A program made the position numbers and the translations under genes. Of a stretch of 34,131 bases of DNA, positions 17,697-26,860 are shown piece after piece. The notes below the pieces were generated by a model, which saw only the letters and a program-made list of their open reading frames with translations, made no database searches and was not told where the DNA came from. The DNA is from JAHFOW01 sp964370795 (GTDB lineage Bacteria > Planctomycetota > Brocadiia > Brocadiales > Brocadiaceae): positions 1 to 34,131 of the forward strand of contig CAYJME010000007.1 in NCBI GenBank assembly GCA_964370795.1, written 5' to 3'. Position 1 is the first letter of the stretch. Each line of letters begins with the position of its first letter.

Positions 17697-20165
17697 ATGC
17701 AAAAAAAACACTTTAGAAACGATTGGCCATATTACGCACGGAAGACCGTACAGTTCCTATCCTTTTCCATCTTTCTTTATCTGCTCCTCTTTTTAGACCC
17801 TCTTACAGAGAGAGACCTTTCGGCCAATGTATTCCTCCGTATGAGCCCGCTTTCGGCTATTGGGGCAATGATGGCGGCAAAGACGTTTATTGTAAAATAT
17901 TGGCCTGCTTTTGTTGTATTACTCCTCAGTATTCCCTTTGGACGTTTTTTTTGTGGATGGGTTTGCCCGCTGGGAACAACGATTGATTTGAGCGACCACC
18001 TCTTTACTTCCATCAGAAAGAAATCTCAGAAAAATATTTACAATGGGCGCCGGGTAAAGTACTATCTCCTTGCCTTTCTCCTGATCAGCCTTCTGTTTAC
18101 ACGGCAGTGTGTTGGGTGGTTTGATCCGATTTCCATTGCTACCAGTGCATATTCAATAAGTATCCACCCGTATGTTGTTCAGCTTGTGAACGGTATTTTT
18201 GCTTTCTTGAGTACCATTCCTGTTATTGGATACTTTTTCTCCTTAATTCAAATACTTGCCCAATATGTTCTTTTTGCCTATCATGCACCTTTTTTCAGGG
18301 CACATGGAATCCTTCTTGTTATATTTATCGGGCTCATTTCCTTTGGAATGGTGTACCGGCGATACTGGTGTAGGAATGTATGTCCGATGGGCGCTCTCTT
18401 TGCGCTTATTTCAGACTGGTCACTATTTAAAAGAACCGTTTCTTCTTCATGCACCGGTTGCGGCCTCTGCGTTGAAAATTGCGGTATGGGGGCAATTACC
18501 AGCGATGGACATGGTACCAGGGATGGCGAGTGTGTTTTATGTATGTCATGTCAGAGTGTATGTCCTGAAAATAGCATTACCTTTGGGATGAGACAACCTG
18601 CCGAACAGAGACATGCCATTGATCTGTCGAAGAGGGCATTTCTCTTCACTGGTTTAACCAGCGCAGCAATAGTGCCATTGTTAAAATTAAACTATACAAA
18701 GTTTATGAATAAAGGAAAGACGTCCATTATTCGTCCTCCTGGCGCTTTGGATGAAGAGGAATTCATTGCACGCTGTATCCGCTGTGGGGAGTGTATGAAG
18801 GTGTGCAAGACGAATGGTTTACACCCGGTATTGTTGGAAGGCGGCATAGAAAGTATGTGGACGCCGAAGCTCATTCCCAGGATTGGTTACTGCGACTATG
18901 GGTGCGTACTCTGTACCCGTGTGTGTCCATCGGGCGCAATCAAACGTCTGGAATTAGACGAAAAGCGACAGGTTGCGCTGGGTAAGGCACGGATTGACCA
19001 TAACAGATGTATTCCCTGGGCAGGCTATGCAAGGCTTCCGGAACTCGATAAAGAATGGCAGGATTTTAATTGTGGCGTATGTGAAGAGGTATGTCCTGTG
19101 CCTACAAAGGCCATCCATTTTAATACCTATGTGGACGCACACCAACGGGAGATTCGCAGGCCTTTTGTCCGGGAGGAGGTTTGCACCGGATGTGGATTTT
19201 GTGAAAAGGTGTGTCCTGTTTTAGGGACAGCTGCTATTGTTGTGGAAGGAGTACAACCCCAGACCAAAATAAAGCAAGAGCTACTTCCTGTACAAAAGAA
19301 GACACAAGGGTATTCGGTGAATAATTTTCTCCCAAAAACACTCGGTGGATGGAAGAGGGTTTCCGATCCTATCCCTTACGAGGGAAAGGAAAGGCTTTAT
19401 GAATATATCGATGGTGGGGCAGAGCCTTATTTATCATATTCGTTTATTCGAGTTACCACGACTGAATATCAGAAAGAACCGGACAAAAAACTCCTTGTCG
19501 ATATCTGGGAATTTGCTCATTCTGACGATGCTTTTGGTGTTTTTAGTAAAGACAGGGCAGGAACGGATATAAAGGTGGGGAATGGAAGTGCATTGTTCAA
19601 CAATTATCTTTGCGTCTGGAATGATATGTATGTAATAAAGATCGAACCGAGGGAAGGTGATGTTTCGTCTGAGGAGGTTACTTTAGCAGGCAGGGCGATT
19701 GTCAATGTGATGCCATATAAGAAGACGGTGTTACCGGCTACTATGGCTTATCTTCCTCAACAATATCTCGTTAAGGGGAGCGAGGTATTCTTTCACAAAA
19801 AAATCGTCCTTGATAATATTTATATTTCTGATAATTTCATCGAGGAGAATGTGTTTCAACTGAGTGAAAAAACTGACGCCGTTATCGCAGAGTATCAACC
19901 AAAACCTAATACAGACCCTTTTAAATTGATGCTTGTCATGTATCCAGACAGAAATACTGCCGAATCGGCATTTAACGATGTGATAAAATTATGGCGGCGC
20001 TGGGAAGAAAAAGAATCTACGTTCGGAGCAATTCATACCTTTTATAATAAGACATCCCGGTACACTTCATGTGCACTGAGCGGCAATATACTTGGCATGA
20101 CATTTCTTTCGACAAATAAGGACGATGCTGAAAGTTTACTCGGTCAAATATTAGAGAAGCTATAA
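17697..20165 (+). CDS. Membrane polyferredoxin: NapH-like, ferredoxin and DUF6599-like fusion
   Basis: The 822-aa protein has three parts. Residues 15-245 are a NapH/CcoG-type membrane module with about five helices and the paired CGWVCP (86-91) and CRNVCP (225-230) motifs. Residues 250-510 hold successive 4Fe-4S motifs: CTGCGLCVENC, CVLCMSCQSVCP, CIRCGECMKVC, CDYGCVLCTRVCP, CGVCEEVCP and CTGCGFCEKVCP. A NapG-like segment, SKRAFLFTGLTSAA, sits between the second and third. Residues 545-822 resemble the DUF6599 family (GWKR..YEYIDGGAEPYLSY). The likely role is electron transfer from the quinone pool to a periplasmic or membrane acceptor. The join of NapH, NapG-like and DUF6599 parts in one chain is notable. 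Start: ATG at 17697 with no clear ribosome binding site. It follows the V-ATPase B gene by 23 bases. Confidence 0.83.
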   Translation: MQKKHFRNDWPYYARKTVQFLSFSIFLYLLLFLDPLTERDLSANVFLRMSPLSAIGAMMAAKTFIVKYWPAFVVLLLSIPFGRFFCGWVCPLGTTIDLSDHLFTSIRKKSQKNIYNGRRVKYYLLAFLLISLLFTRQCVGWFDPISIATSAYSISIHPYVVQLVNGIFAFLSTIPVIGYFFSLIQILAQYVLFAYHAPFFRAHGILLVIFIGLISFGMVYRRYWCRNVCPMGALFALISDWSLFKRTVSSSCTGCGLCVENCGMGAITSDGHGTRDGECVLCMSCQSVCPENSITFGMRQPAEQRHAIDLSKRAFLFTGLTSAAIVPLLKLNYTKFMNKGKTSIIRPPGALDEEEFIARCIRCGECMKVCKTNGLHPVLLEGGIESMWTPKLIPRIGYCDYGCVLCTRVCPSGAIKRLELDEKRQVALGKARIDHNRCIPWAGYARLPELDKEWQDFNCGVCEEVCPVPTKAIHFNTYVDAHQREIRRPFVREEVCTGCGFCEKVCPVLGTAAIVVEGVQPQTKIKQELLPVQKKTQGYSVNNFLPKTLGGWKRVSDPIPYEGKERLYEYIDGGAEPYLSYSFIRVTTTEYQKEPDKKLLVDIWEFAHSDDAFGVFSKDRAGTDIKVGNGSALFNNYLCVWNDMYVIKIEPREGDVSSEEVTLAGRAIVNVMPYKKTVLPATMAYLPQQYLVKGSEVFFHKKIVLDNIYISDNFIEENVFQLSEKTDAVIAEYQPKPNTDPFKLMLVMYPDRNTAESAFNDVIKLWRRWEEKESTFGAIHTFYNKTSRYTSCALSGNILGMTFLSTNKDDAESLLGQILEKL

Positions 20166-20295
20166 ATTTTTTTATTGCAAAGGGCTGTCAAGCTTTGATA
20201 TACTTCATAAGTTAATTTATGGTATGTTATATAGTTTAGGATTGTGCTTGAGGAAAAATGGCACATATTCAGCATAATTTTATGTGAGGAAAATG

Positions 20296-20559
20296 ATGAA
20301 TAAAGAAGTAAAACAACAAATTATCAGTAATCTTCGGGTACATGAAACGGACACAGGTTCTCCAGAGGTACAGGTAGCATTGCTCACGGGGCGGATCAAC
20401 CATTTAAGCGATCATTTAAAATCGCACAAAAAGGACCATACTTCCCGTAGAGGACTGCTTAAGATGGTTGGGCATAGGTCTGCATTGCTGAAGTACTTGT
20501 CGAATAATGACAATAAAAGATATAAGCTTCTTATCGAAAAACTGGGTATTCGTAAATAA
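20296..20559 (+). CDS. rpsO: 30S ribosomal protein S15
   Basis: The 87-aa protein matches S15 throughout, including the signature HETDTGSPEVQVALLTGRINHLSDHLKSHKKDH and SRRGLLKMVGHRSALLKYL. S15 binds 16S rRNA at the central-domain three-way junction early in 30S assembly. Start: GTG 20284, ATG 20293 and ATG 20296 are all in frame. I prefer ATG 20296 because GTGAGGA at 20284-20290 then becomes the ribosome binding site at a workable distance. It is followed 112 bases later by pnp, the common rpsO-pnp pairing; autoregulation by S15 on its own leader is known in other bacteria but not visible here. Confidence 0.96.
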   Translation: MNKEVKQQIISNLRVHETDTGSPEVQVALLTGRINHLSDHLKSHKKDHTSRRGLLKMVGHRSALLKYLSNNDNKRYKLLIEKLGIRK

Positions 20560-20671
20560 AACTAGAGGAGTGACTTATCGAACTATTGAAGAAATGTATA
20601 ATAATAAATTTAACAATTCCTTTTGCTGGTCAAACGCAAAAAATTGTAAATAGACAAGTTGGAGGTGTAGT

Positions 20672-22783
20672 GTGGTATATAAAGTAGAAAAATTGATCGG
20701 CAAAAGAGTTCTTAGTATTGAAGTTGGCAGAATTGCAAGACAGGCTGATGGCGCGGCATTAGTTCAATATGGAGATACGGTGGTGTTGGCTACAGCGGTG
20801 TCGGCAACTGAACAAAAGGAAGATGCAGACTTTTTCCCACTCACCGTAGAGTATAGAGAAAAGACATACGCAGCCGGTAAATTTCCCGGAGGTTTCTTTA
20901 AGAGAGAAGGAAGACCTACCCTTAAAGAAATTTTGACCATGCGGTTAATAGACCGTCCCATCAGACCGCTCTTCCCTGAAACATACATGAAAGAAGTTCA
21001 AATCATGTCCATGGTTCTTTCGGCAGATAAAGAAAACGACCCTGACATTCTTGCAATGATTGCAGCTTCTGTGGCGTTATCTGTTTCAAGCATTCCATTT
21101 ATCGGTCCTACTGGCTCGGTGAGGGTTGGGTATATTAATGGGGAATTTGTGATTAATCCTACCCATGCAGAGCTGGCAACGAGCGCTATGGACCTTGTAG
21201 TTTCAGGGACAGAAGATGCAATTACTATGGTTGAGGCTTCCAGCAAGGAAGTCCCTGAAGAACGCATGGTTGATGCCATAATGTTTGGACATGCCTTTAT
21301 CAAAGAAATCGTACAACTTCAGAAGGAACTGCTGGAAAAATGTGGAAAAGCCAAACAATCCATTCCACCTTTAAAAATAAATGAGGAACTCCTGGAAGAT
21401 ATTAAAAAGAAATACTATAACAAAATACTCGAAAGAAACCAGACACCGGGAAAACACGAAAGATCTCAAGCTTTAGGTGAGTTGCTGAAAGAAATAATAA
21501 GTGAATATTGCACTGATGAGGAAAGTGCTCCTTCCAGGAGAGAAATCAAGTTGGTCTTTGAAAGAATAGAAACGACTGTTGTTCGTGACCAGATAATAAA
21601 GGAAGGTAAAAGACCGGATGGACGTGGATTCGTTGATATTCGTCCTATTACCTGCGAAGTGGGAATGCTGCCCAGAACACATGGTTCAGCGCTCTTCACA
21701 AGAGGTGAAACACAGGCCCTTGTAGTGGTGACCCTGGGTACGACGATGGATGAGCAAAAAGTCGACACCCTCGAGGATGAATATTCAAAAAAATTTATGC
21801 TGGACTATAACTTTCCGCCTTTTTGCGTTGGAGAGGTCAAGCCTTTGCGTGGCCCCGGAAGACGTGAAATTGGTCATGGGGCGTTGGCTGAACGGGCGAT
21901 AGAGGCAGTTCTTCCTCCTCCCGAAAAATTTCCATACACCATAAGGATTGTTTCCGATATTATGGAATCTAACGGTTCATCTTCGATGGCCACCGTTTGT
22001 GGTGGAACGCTTTCGTTGATGGACGCCGGTGTGCCTATTAATGCTCCGGTCGCTGGTATCGCTATGGGCCTTGTAAAAGAAGGGGTACATGTGTGTATTC
22101 TGTCAGATATCCTGGGCACAGAAGACCATCTGGGCGATATGGATTTCAAGGTTGCTGGCACAGCGAATGGCGTTACAGCCCTGCAAATGGACATAAAAAT
22201 CTCAGGAATAACAGAGAAAATTATGCGTGACGCACTTACCCAGGCAAAAGAGGGAAGACTGCATATAATAAGTGAACTTTCAAGGGTTATTGATAAACCA
22301 AGACCTGAGATTTCCATACATGCGCCGCGGCTTCTTCATATTAAAATTAAACCTGATAAAATTGGCATGGTTATTGGCCCTGGTGGTAAAAACATCAAAA
22401 AGATACAGGAAGAAACCGGCGCAAAGATTGAAATTGAAGATGACGGTACGGTCATGATTTCTGCCACACTGGCAGAATCTGCAAAGAAAGCTAAAACATG
22501 GATAGAGCGCATGACTGAGGAAATTCAGGTCGGAAAGACTTACCAGGGCAAAGTACTTTCACTAAAAGAGTATGGTGCATTTGTTGAAGTCCTTCCTGGC
22601 CATGATGGTCTTGTTCATATTTCTGAACTATCTGATGGTTATGTTGAGAGGGTGGAGGATGTGGTACAGGTTGGTCAGGAAATTATGATAAAAGTAATTG
22701 GAATTGATGATCAGAAAAGGGTCAAACTAAGCAGGAAAGCTGCCATTAAGGAACAAGAACAACCCCCAGTCTTAAAGGGTTAA
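20672..22783 (+). CDS. pnp: Polyribonucleotide nucleotidyltransferase (PNPase)
   Basis: The 703-aa protein is a phosphorolytic 3'-5' exoribonuclease of the RNA-decay machinery. The usual order is complete: first RNase PH domain (RQADGAALVQYGDTVVLATA, FFKREGRPTLKEILTMRLIDRPIRPLFP), helical linker, second RNase PH domain (RPDGRGFVDIRPI, THGSALFTRGETQALVV, EDHLGDMDFKVAGT with catalytic-site Asp residues), KH domain (VIGPGGKNIKKIQEETGAKIEI) and S1 domain (YQGKVLSLKEYGAFVEVLPGHDGLVHISEL). Start: GTG at 20672 with GGAGG about 7 bases upstream. In other bacteria pnp mRNA is self-regulated through its leader; the 112-base spacer after rpsO could serve this. Confidence 0.97.
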   Translation: MVYKVEKLIGKRVLSIEVGRIARQADGAALVQYGDTVVLATAVSATEQKEDADFFPLTVEYREKTYAAGKFPGGFFKREGRPTLKEILTMRLIDRPIRPLFPETYMKEVQIMSMVLSADKENDPDILAMIAASVALSVSSIPFIGPTGSVRVGYINGEFVINPTHAELATSAMDLVVSGTEDAITMVEASSKEVPEERMVDAIMFGHAFIKEIVQLQKELLEKCGKAKQSIPPLKINEELLEDIKKKYYNKILERNQTPGKHERSQALGELLKEIISEYCTDEESAPSRREIKLVFERIETTVVRDQIIKEGKRPDGRGFVDIRPITCEVGMLPRTHGSALFTRGETQALVVVTLGTTMDEQKVDTLEDEYSKKFMLDYNFPPFCVGEVKPLRGPGRREIGHGALAERAIEAVLPPPEKFPYTIRIVSDIMESNGSSSMATVCGGTLSLMDAGVPINAPVAGIAMGLVKEGVHVCILSDILGTEDHLGDMDFKVAGTANGVTALQMDIKISGITEKIMRDALTQAKEGRLHIISELSRVIDKPRPEISIHAPRLLHIKIKPDKIGMVIGPGGKNIKKIQEETGAKIEIEDDGTVMISATLAESAKKAKTWIERMTEEIQVGKTYQGKVLSLKEYGAFVEVLPGHDGLVHISELSDGYVERVEDVVQVGQEIMIKVIGIDDQKRVKLSRKAAIKEQEQPPVLKG

Positions 22784-22970
22784 CAATAAAAAATCAGAAA
22801 AAAATTTGAAATCCATATCATGATTTTTTAAATGTTTTTTCGGAGAGAAGACTTTTATCTGTTATTGTATCTTTTGGTCTTTATAGGAGGAGAGGGAGGA
22901 TATAAAGGATAAAACAGATGAGCGAGTAAGTTTTGTTGTTTTGAGATGTAATTATTTAAATAGGAGAGCA

Positions 22971-23183
22971 ATGGATATGGCAGTGGGTAAAGTTAAGTGG
23001 TTTGACGCAAAAAAAGGATTTGGTTTTATCGAACAAGATGGTGGAGCAGATGTTTTCGTGCACTATTCAAATATCGGAGGCGATGGGTTTAAAACACTCG
23101 AGGATGGAGAGAAAGTAGAATTTGATATTGTCGAAGGTGCAAAAGGTCTGCAAGCTCAAAAAGTAACTCGCATACCTTCCTAA
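22971..23183 (+). CDS. Cold-shock-domain protein
   Basis: The 70-aa OB-fold protein of the CspA family has RNP1 KGFGFIEQ and RNP2 VFVHYS and starts GKVKWFDAKKGFG. It binds single-stranded nucleic acid and probably acts as an RNA chaperone. Start: ATG 22971 or 22977, both served by AGGAG at 22962-22966; spacing favours 22977, giving MAVGKVKWF, but both are possible. The upstream 187 bases contain a purine-rich box (GGAGGAGAGGGAGGA) and a three-codon frame ATG-AGC-GAG-TAA at 22918. A long leader is typical of cold-shock genes. A strong terminator follows at once, so the gene is likely monocistronic. Confidence 0.94.
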   Translation: MDMAVGKVKWFDAKKGFGFIEQDGGADVFVHYSNIGGDGFKTLEDGEKVEFDIVEGAKGLQAQKVTRIPS

Positions 23184-23203
23184 AAATAATACAATAAAAT
23201 CAT

Positions 23204-23252
23204 TGAGCCAGGGAGAAAGTGAACGGAACGTTTTTTCCTGGCTCATTTTTTT
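23204..23252 (+). terminator. Rho-independent terminator of cold-shock gene
   Basis: TGAGCCAGGGA (23204-23214) pairs with TCCTGGCTCA (23236-23245) with one mismatch, followed by seven T. The T tract ends 3 bases before the GTG of the histidine kinase. Confidence 0.9.
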
Positions 23253-23255
23253 AAT

Positions 23256-24059
23256 GTGATCCAATACTTTATAGGTGCATCAATAGCTATACTTCTCCTT
23301 ATTCCAATGGCCTTTTGGTATATACGAAGGGCTGTTGAAAAGACAAGAGACCTTGAAAAAAGGGCGATGAATTCAGAACGCTTGGCTTTTTTTGGCACTC
23401 TGGCTGGTGGGCTTGCCCATGAAATAAAGAATCCCTTAAGCACCATGAATATAAATCTTCAACTTCTGAAAGAGGATATTCAGAGTATGGTAGGGGATAA
23501 TAGCAAGCGGGCATCTCATAAGATTCAGGCATTACAACGTGAAGCGCAGCGATTAGAAGAAATATTAAATGATTTTCTCAGATTTGCGAGGGGACAGAAA
23601 CTCGAACTAAAAACCGAAGATATGAATGAGGTTTTAGATGAAGTCGTTGATTTTGTTACACCGAAGCTTAAACAGAAAAATATATTGATGCTCAAGAGTT
23701 ACGATGCGTACCTTCCCCTCTGCCGTGTCGATAAGAATCTTATAAAACAAGCGATATTAAATGTTATAATCAATGCGGAACAGGCAATGGCACATGGGGG
23801 AGAACTCATGGTTCGTACCGCACGGGATAAAAAATATATACAAATAGATATTACCGATACAGGTACTGGAATTCCGAAAGATAATGTTGATAAAATATTT
23901 CAGATCTATTTTTCTACCAAGAAGACGGGAACAGGTCTTGGGCTTCCGACGACAAAACGTATTATTGAAGAACACAAAGGAACTATTGCTGTTCAAAGTG
24001 AAGAGGGAAAAGGCACCAATTTTTCTATAAGATTACCCATTCAGTTAACTATTGATTGA
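23256..24059 (+). CDS. Membrane-anchored sensor histidine kinase (NtrB-like)
   Basis: The 267-aa protein has one N-terminal membrane helix (FIGASIAILLLIPMAFWYI), a short coiled linker, a HisKA domain with the phospho-acceptor His55 in LAHEIKNPLS, and a HATPase domain with N-box NVIINAEQAM, G1 DTGTGIP, F-box IFQIYFSTK and G2 GTGLGLPTTKRI. It has no periplasmic sensor, PAS or HAMP domain, so its input is probably a partner or the membrane. Start: GTG at 23256, immediately behind the cold-shock terminator, with no ribosome binding site. Later starts would lose the membrane helix. It sits three bases before the response regulator gene, forming a two-component pair. Confidence 0.88.
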   Translation: MIQYFIGASIAILLLIPMAFWYIRRAVEKTRDLEKRAMNSERLAFFGTLAGGLAHEIKNPLSTMNINLQLLKEDIQSMVGDNSKRASHKIQALQREAQRLEEILNDFLRFARGQKLELKTEDMNEVLDEVVDFVTPKLKQKNILMLKSYDAYLPLCRVDKNLIKQAILNVIINAEQAMAHGGELMVRTARDKKYIQIDITDTGTGIPKDNVDKIFQIYFSTKKTGTGLGLPTTKRIIEEHKGTIAVQSEEGKGTNFSIRLPIQLTID

Positions 24060-24062
24060 CCC

Positions 24063-25421
24063 ATGCCAAATCAAACTGTTATTCTGGTTATCGACGATAA
24101 AGAAGAACATGCAAAAGCAACCGCAGAAGCATTACAGAGGGTAGGTTATAAATGTCTTATTGCTACGAGCGGCAGGGAAGGCTTGAAAATTATAGAAACA
24201 GGGGAGGTTGATATTGTCGTTACTGATTTAATCATGCATGACATTGATGGCCTTCAAATACTTAAGGCCACAAAAGAACGGTTACCTGAGGCGGAGGTCA
24301 TCCTCATTACCGGATACGGTACAATAGAGACCGCAGTAGATGCAATGCAGAGAGGCGCTGCCACATACCTTTTGAAACCCATCAATATTAATCACCTCCG
24401 TGCAGAAGTGAGCAAAATCGTTGAGAAACAGAATCTCGTCAGGAGCAATCAAGAACTCCATAAACAGCTTGATGAAAAATTTGGTTTATCCGGTATTATC
24501 GGCAATAGCCCCAAGATGCATAAGGTATTGAATATTGTTAACCAGATTTCAGGCACAACAGCCACGGTATTGATTACCGGTGAAAGCGGCACGGGAAAAG
24601 AACTTATAGCGAAGACTATTCACAATAACAGCCCGCGGAAGAATCACCCGTTGGTTATTTTGAATTCTGCCGCAATACCCGAAAATCTTCTTGAAAGTGA
24701 GCTCTTTGGACATGAAAAAGGCGCTTTTACCGGGGCGCTTTACCTGCGAAAAGGAAAGTTTGAATATGCCCATCACGGCACGTTGTTTCTCGATGAAATT
24801 GGAGACATGCCGCTTTCTACGCAGGTAAAATTATTGCGGGTGATAGAAGATGGTGTAATTACCCGTGTCGGGAGTAATGAGTCCATTGAAGTGGACGTTC
24901 GGCTGATTGCCGCCACAAATCAGGATATCGAAAAACTCATTAAGGAAGGAAAGTTCAGGGAGGATTTATATTTCAGGCTCAACGTGGTAGCCATCAAATT
25001 GCCACCTCTCAGAGAGCGGCTTGAAGACGTTAACCTGCTTATTGATGCTTTTATTCGCGAATTTTCACAAGTACACAAGAAAACAATCTCATACATTTCG
25101 CCTGATGCCAGAAAAATTTTGTATAAATATCAATGGCCGGGCAATGTACGGGAATTAAAAAACTGTATCGAATGTATGGTTGTCGTGAGTACCAGAGATT
25201 ACCTGGATGTCGAAGACATACCAGACCGTATATTACAGCGCAGTGATGAAGCAACCACAGCGCCTTGCCTGGTTGCCGGAATGACTATGGAAGAAGCCGA
25301 AAGGGAACTGATTAAAAGCACATTAGCGGCAGTGGGTGGAAATAGAGAAGAGGCAGCCAAAATGCTTGGTATTGGTGAGCGAACCCTTTACAGAAAACTT
25401 GACCAATATGCCCTTAAATAA
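24063..25421 (+). CDS. Sigma-54-dependent response regulator, NtrC family
   Basis: The 452-aa protein is a complete NtrC-type regulator. The receiver domain has DD (11-12), phospho-acceptor Asp55 in VVTDLIM and Lys in LLKPI. The AAA+ domain has Walker A GESGTGKE, the sigma-54 contact loop GAFTGA in ELFGHEKGAFTGA, Walker B LFLDEIGDM and the arginine motif FREDLYFRLNV. The C-terminal Fis-type helix-turn-helix is GNREEAAKMLGIGERTLYRKL. It activates RNA polymerase with RpoN after phosphorylation by the kinase encoded directly upstream. Start: ATG at 24063. Its target genes cannot be read from this window; I found no clear -24/-12 promoter. Confidence 0.95.
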   Translation: MPNQTVILVIDDKEEHAKATAEALQRVGYKCLIATSGREGLKIIETGEVDIVVTDLIMHDIDGLQILKATKERLPEAEVILITGYGTIETAVDAMQRGAATYLLKPININHLRAEVSKIVEKQNLVRSNQELHKQLDEKFGLSGIIGNSPKMHKVLNIVNQISGTTATVLITGESGTGKELIAKTIHNNSPRKNHPLVILNSAAIPENLLESELFGHEKGAFTGALYLRKGKFEYAHHGTLFLDEIGDMPLSTQVKLLRVIEDGVITRVGSNESIEVDVRLIAATNQDIEKLIKEGKFREDLYFRLNVVAIKLPPLRERLEDVNLLIDAFIREFSQVHKKTISYISPDARKILYKYQWPGNVRELKNCIECMVVVSTRDYLDVEDIPDRILQRSDEATTAPCLVAGMTMEEAERELIKSTLAAVGGNREEAAKMLGIGERTLYRKLDQYALK

Positions 25422-25448
25422 GGGATTCTGATACTTTTTGAAACATTT

Positions 25449-25826
25449 ATGTTAGAAATTAAACTTTGCACTCATTGTAAAAGAAGCCTGTCAAAAAATG
25501 ATATTGGCGCCGGACGCGCTATAATTCAGGAAAGTGGGAAATGGGTTTGTAGAGAATGTTTAACCATCCTTACAAAACAAGAAAAGGGATACGAGGAAAA
25601 GGATTTTATTGTAGAATCCCTGCTCAACGAAGTAAAAAACATTAGCCGAACCTTAACATACGAACCGGCTTCCTGGCTGACAATTTTAGCCTCTGTTATT
25701 CAATGCTTTGTCTTTGGCTCACTCGTTTTTGCGTACATGAATCGAAACAGTGATGTTCATGCATATTTATTGCTTGCCTTAGTCTTTCAAGTAATGGCGC
25801 TCACTTTTTTTGTCATAAAAAAGTAA
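25449..25826 (+). CDS. Small zinc-ribbon protein with two membrane helices
   Basis: The 125-aa protein has an N-terminal cysteine pair CTHC (7-10) and a second pair CREC (34-37), forming a zinc ribbon. A helical acidic linker follows, then two membrane helices (SWLTILASVIQCFVFGSLVFAY and AYLLLALVFQVMALTFFVI). No enzymatic motif is visible. It starts 27 bases after the response regulator and is probably in the same transcript, so a role in the signalling pathway is possible but unproven. The ATG at 25449 has no strong ribosome binding site. I do not recognise the family by name. Confidence 0.7.
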   Translation: MLEIKLCTHCKRSLSKNDIGAGRAIIQESGKWVCRECLTILTKQEKGYEEKDFIVESLLNEVKNISRTLTYEPASWLTILASVIQCFVFGSLVFAYMNRNSDVHAYLLLALVFQVMALTFFVIKK

Positions 25827-25838
25827 GTTTAAATTAAC

Positions 25839-25866
25839 TTGACAATTATTATTTTTAATATAAAAT
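25839..25866 (+). promoter_or_regulatory. Sigma-70-type promoter for peroxiredoxin
   Basis: TTGACA (25839-25844) and TAAAAT (25861-25866) are separated by 16 bases. The -35 box is a consensus match. The promoter lies about 60 bases before the peroxiredoxin start, in an AT-rich spacer. Confidence 0.6.
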
Positions 25867-25927
25867 GTGCTAATAGTTAATTAGTAATAATTGTTATTTG
25901 TTGATTTTTTAAAAGGAGGTTTTTGTT

Positions 25928-26449
25928 ATGAGTATAAGAGTTGGACAAAATGCGCCAGAGTTTACATTACAGGGTGTAATAGGGGACAAATTTAAGGATG
26001 TGTGTTTGGACGAATTTAAAGGGAAATGGGTAGTTTTATTTTTTTATCCCCTGGATTTTACCTTTATATGTCCTACCGAAATAACAGAATTTTCCAAACG
26101 CGACAGTGATTTTAAAGCTGCAAATGCGCAGGTTTTGGGAGTGAGCGTTGACAGCGTGTTTTCTCATAAAGCATGGCTAAAAGAACTTGGAACCTTGAAT
26201 TTCCCTTTACTCAGCGATATGACTAAAGAGGTTTCCAGAAAATACGGCGTGCTTCTGGAAGACAAGGGAATTTCCCTAAGGGGAACATTTATTGTTGACC
26301 CTGAAGGAAAGGTACGATATCAATTAGTTCATGACTTAGGCATAGGTCGTAGTGTCGAAGAGGTACTCAGGGTATTGAAGGCATTGCAAACGGGAGAGCT
26401 TTGTCCCGTAGAGTGGAAACCAGGTAAAAAGACCCTGGGCAAGGCTTAG
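25928..26449 (+). CDS. 2-Cys peroxiredoxin (AhpC/TSA family)
   Basis: The 173-aa protein reduces hydrogen peroxide, alkyl hydroperoxides or peroxynitrite in the cytoplasm. The peroxidatic Cys48 sits in DFTFICPTEITEF and the resolving Cys159 in GELCPVEWKPG, the typical 2-Cys pattern with a C-terminal resolving residue. The active-site Thr (PLDFTF) and a downstream Arg (LRGTFI) are present. Start: ATG with a strong AAAGGAGG. The gene has its own promoter and terminator, so it is monocistronic. The electron donor is not in the window; the secreted thioredoxin-like protein at the left end acts in a different compartment. Confidence 0.95.
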   Translation: MSIRVGQNAPEFTLQGVIGDKFKDVCLDEFKGKWVVLFFYPLDFTFICPTEITEFSKRDSDFKAANAQVLGVSVDSVFSHKAWLKELGTLNFPLLSDMTKEVSRKYGVLLEDKGISLRGTFIVDPEGKVRYQLVHDLGIGRSVEEVLRVLKALQTGELCPVEWKPGKKTLGKA

Positions 26450-26489
26450 ACTTATAGCCTGGAGTAAGAGAGATTATTTTCAACTTTTT

Positions 26490-26528
26490 AAAACGCCTTT
26501 TCCTGAGTTTTGGGAAAAGGCGTTTTTT
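26490..26528 (+). terminator. Rho-independent terminator of peroxiredoxin gene
   Basis: AACGCCTTTTCC (26492-26503) pairs perfectly with GGAAAAGGCGTT (26513-26524), followed by T residues. It lies about 40 bases after the stop codon. Confidence 0.93.
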
Positions 26529-26609
26529 GTTACAACATTGTAAAATGTTTTAATAATTCTGCTTATACAGTATTACTGTGTAAAAACATCTTTTTTTGTA
26601 AGTTTTTTA

Positions 26610-26820
26610 CAACTCCCCTCACCCCCTTATTATTAAGAGGTACTAGTTGTTTATGAGAGAAAGATTGCTTCGCTTCGCTCGCAATGACAAAATAAGGGGT
26701 TTCTCTTTGAATGACAAGGCGCTATGCACAACGACAGGTGCAATGCACCATGACAACGTGCAGTGTACCATCAAAGCGCATAGTCCGTGTCATTGCGAGG
26801 GTCTTTTCCGAAGCAATCTC
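26610..26820. repeat. Dispersed repeat block, copy 3
   Basis: The block starts with a CCCCTCACCCCC hairpin region flanked by ACAACT/AGTTGT, then AGATTGCTTCGCTTCGCTCG..CAATGA (26662-26687) and related GAATGAC units. It ends with the inverse unit TCATTGCGAGGG..AAGCAATCTC (26790-26820). The stretch 26646-26796 parallels 10672-10830. Confidence 0.6.
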
Positions 26821-26860
26821 CCCGCTTTCATAAAGAAGAATTGGCTGCGGCTATGCTGCG

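Noticed and set aside
20265..20281. TGGCAC-type sigma-54 promoter before rpsO
   Set aside because: The -12 element does not match (CAGC rather than TTGC), and a ribosomal gene is an unlikely sigma-54 target.
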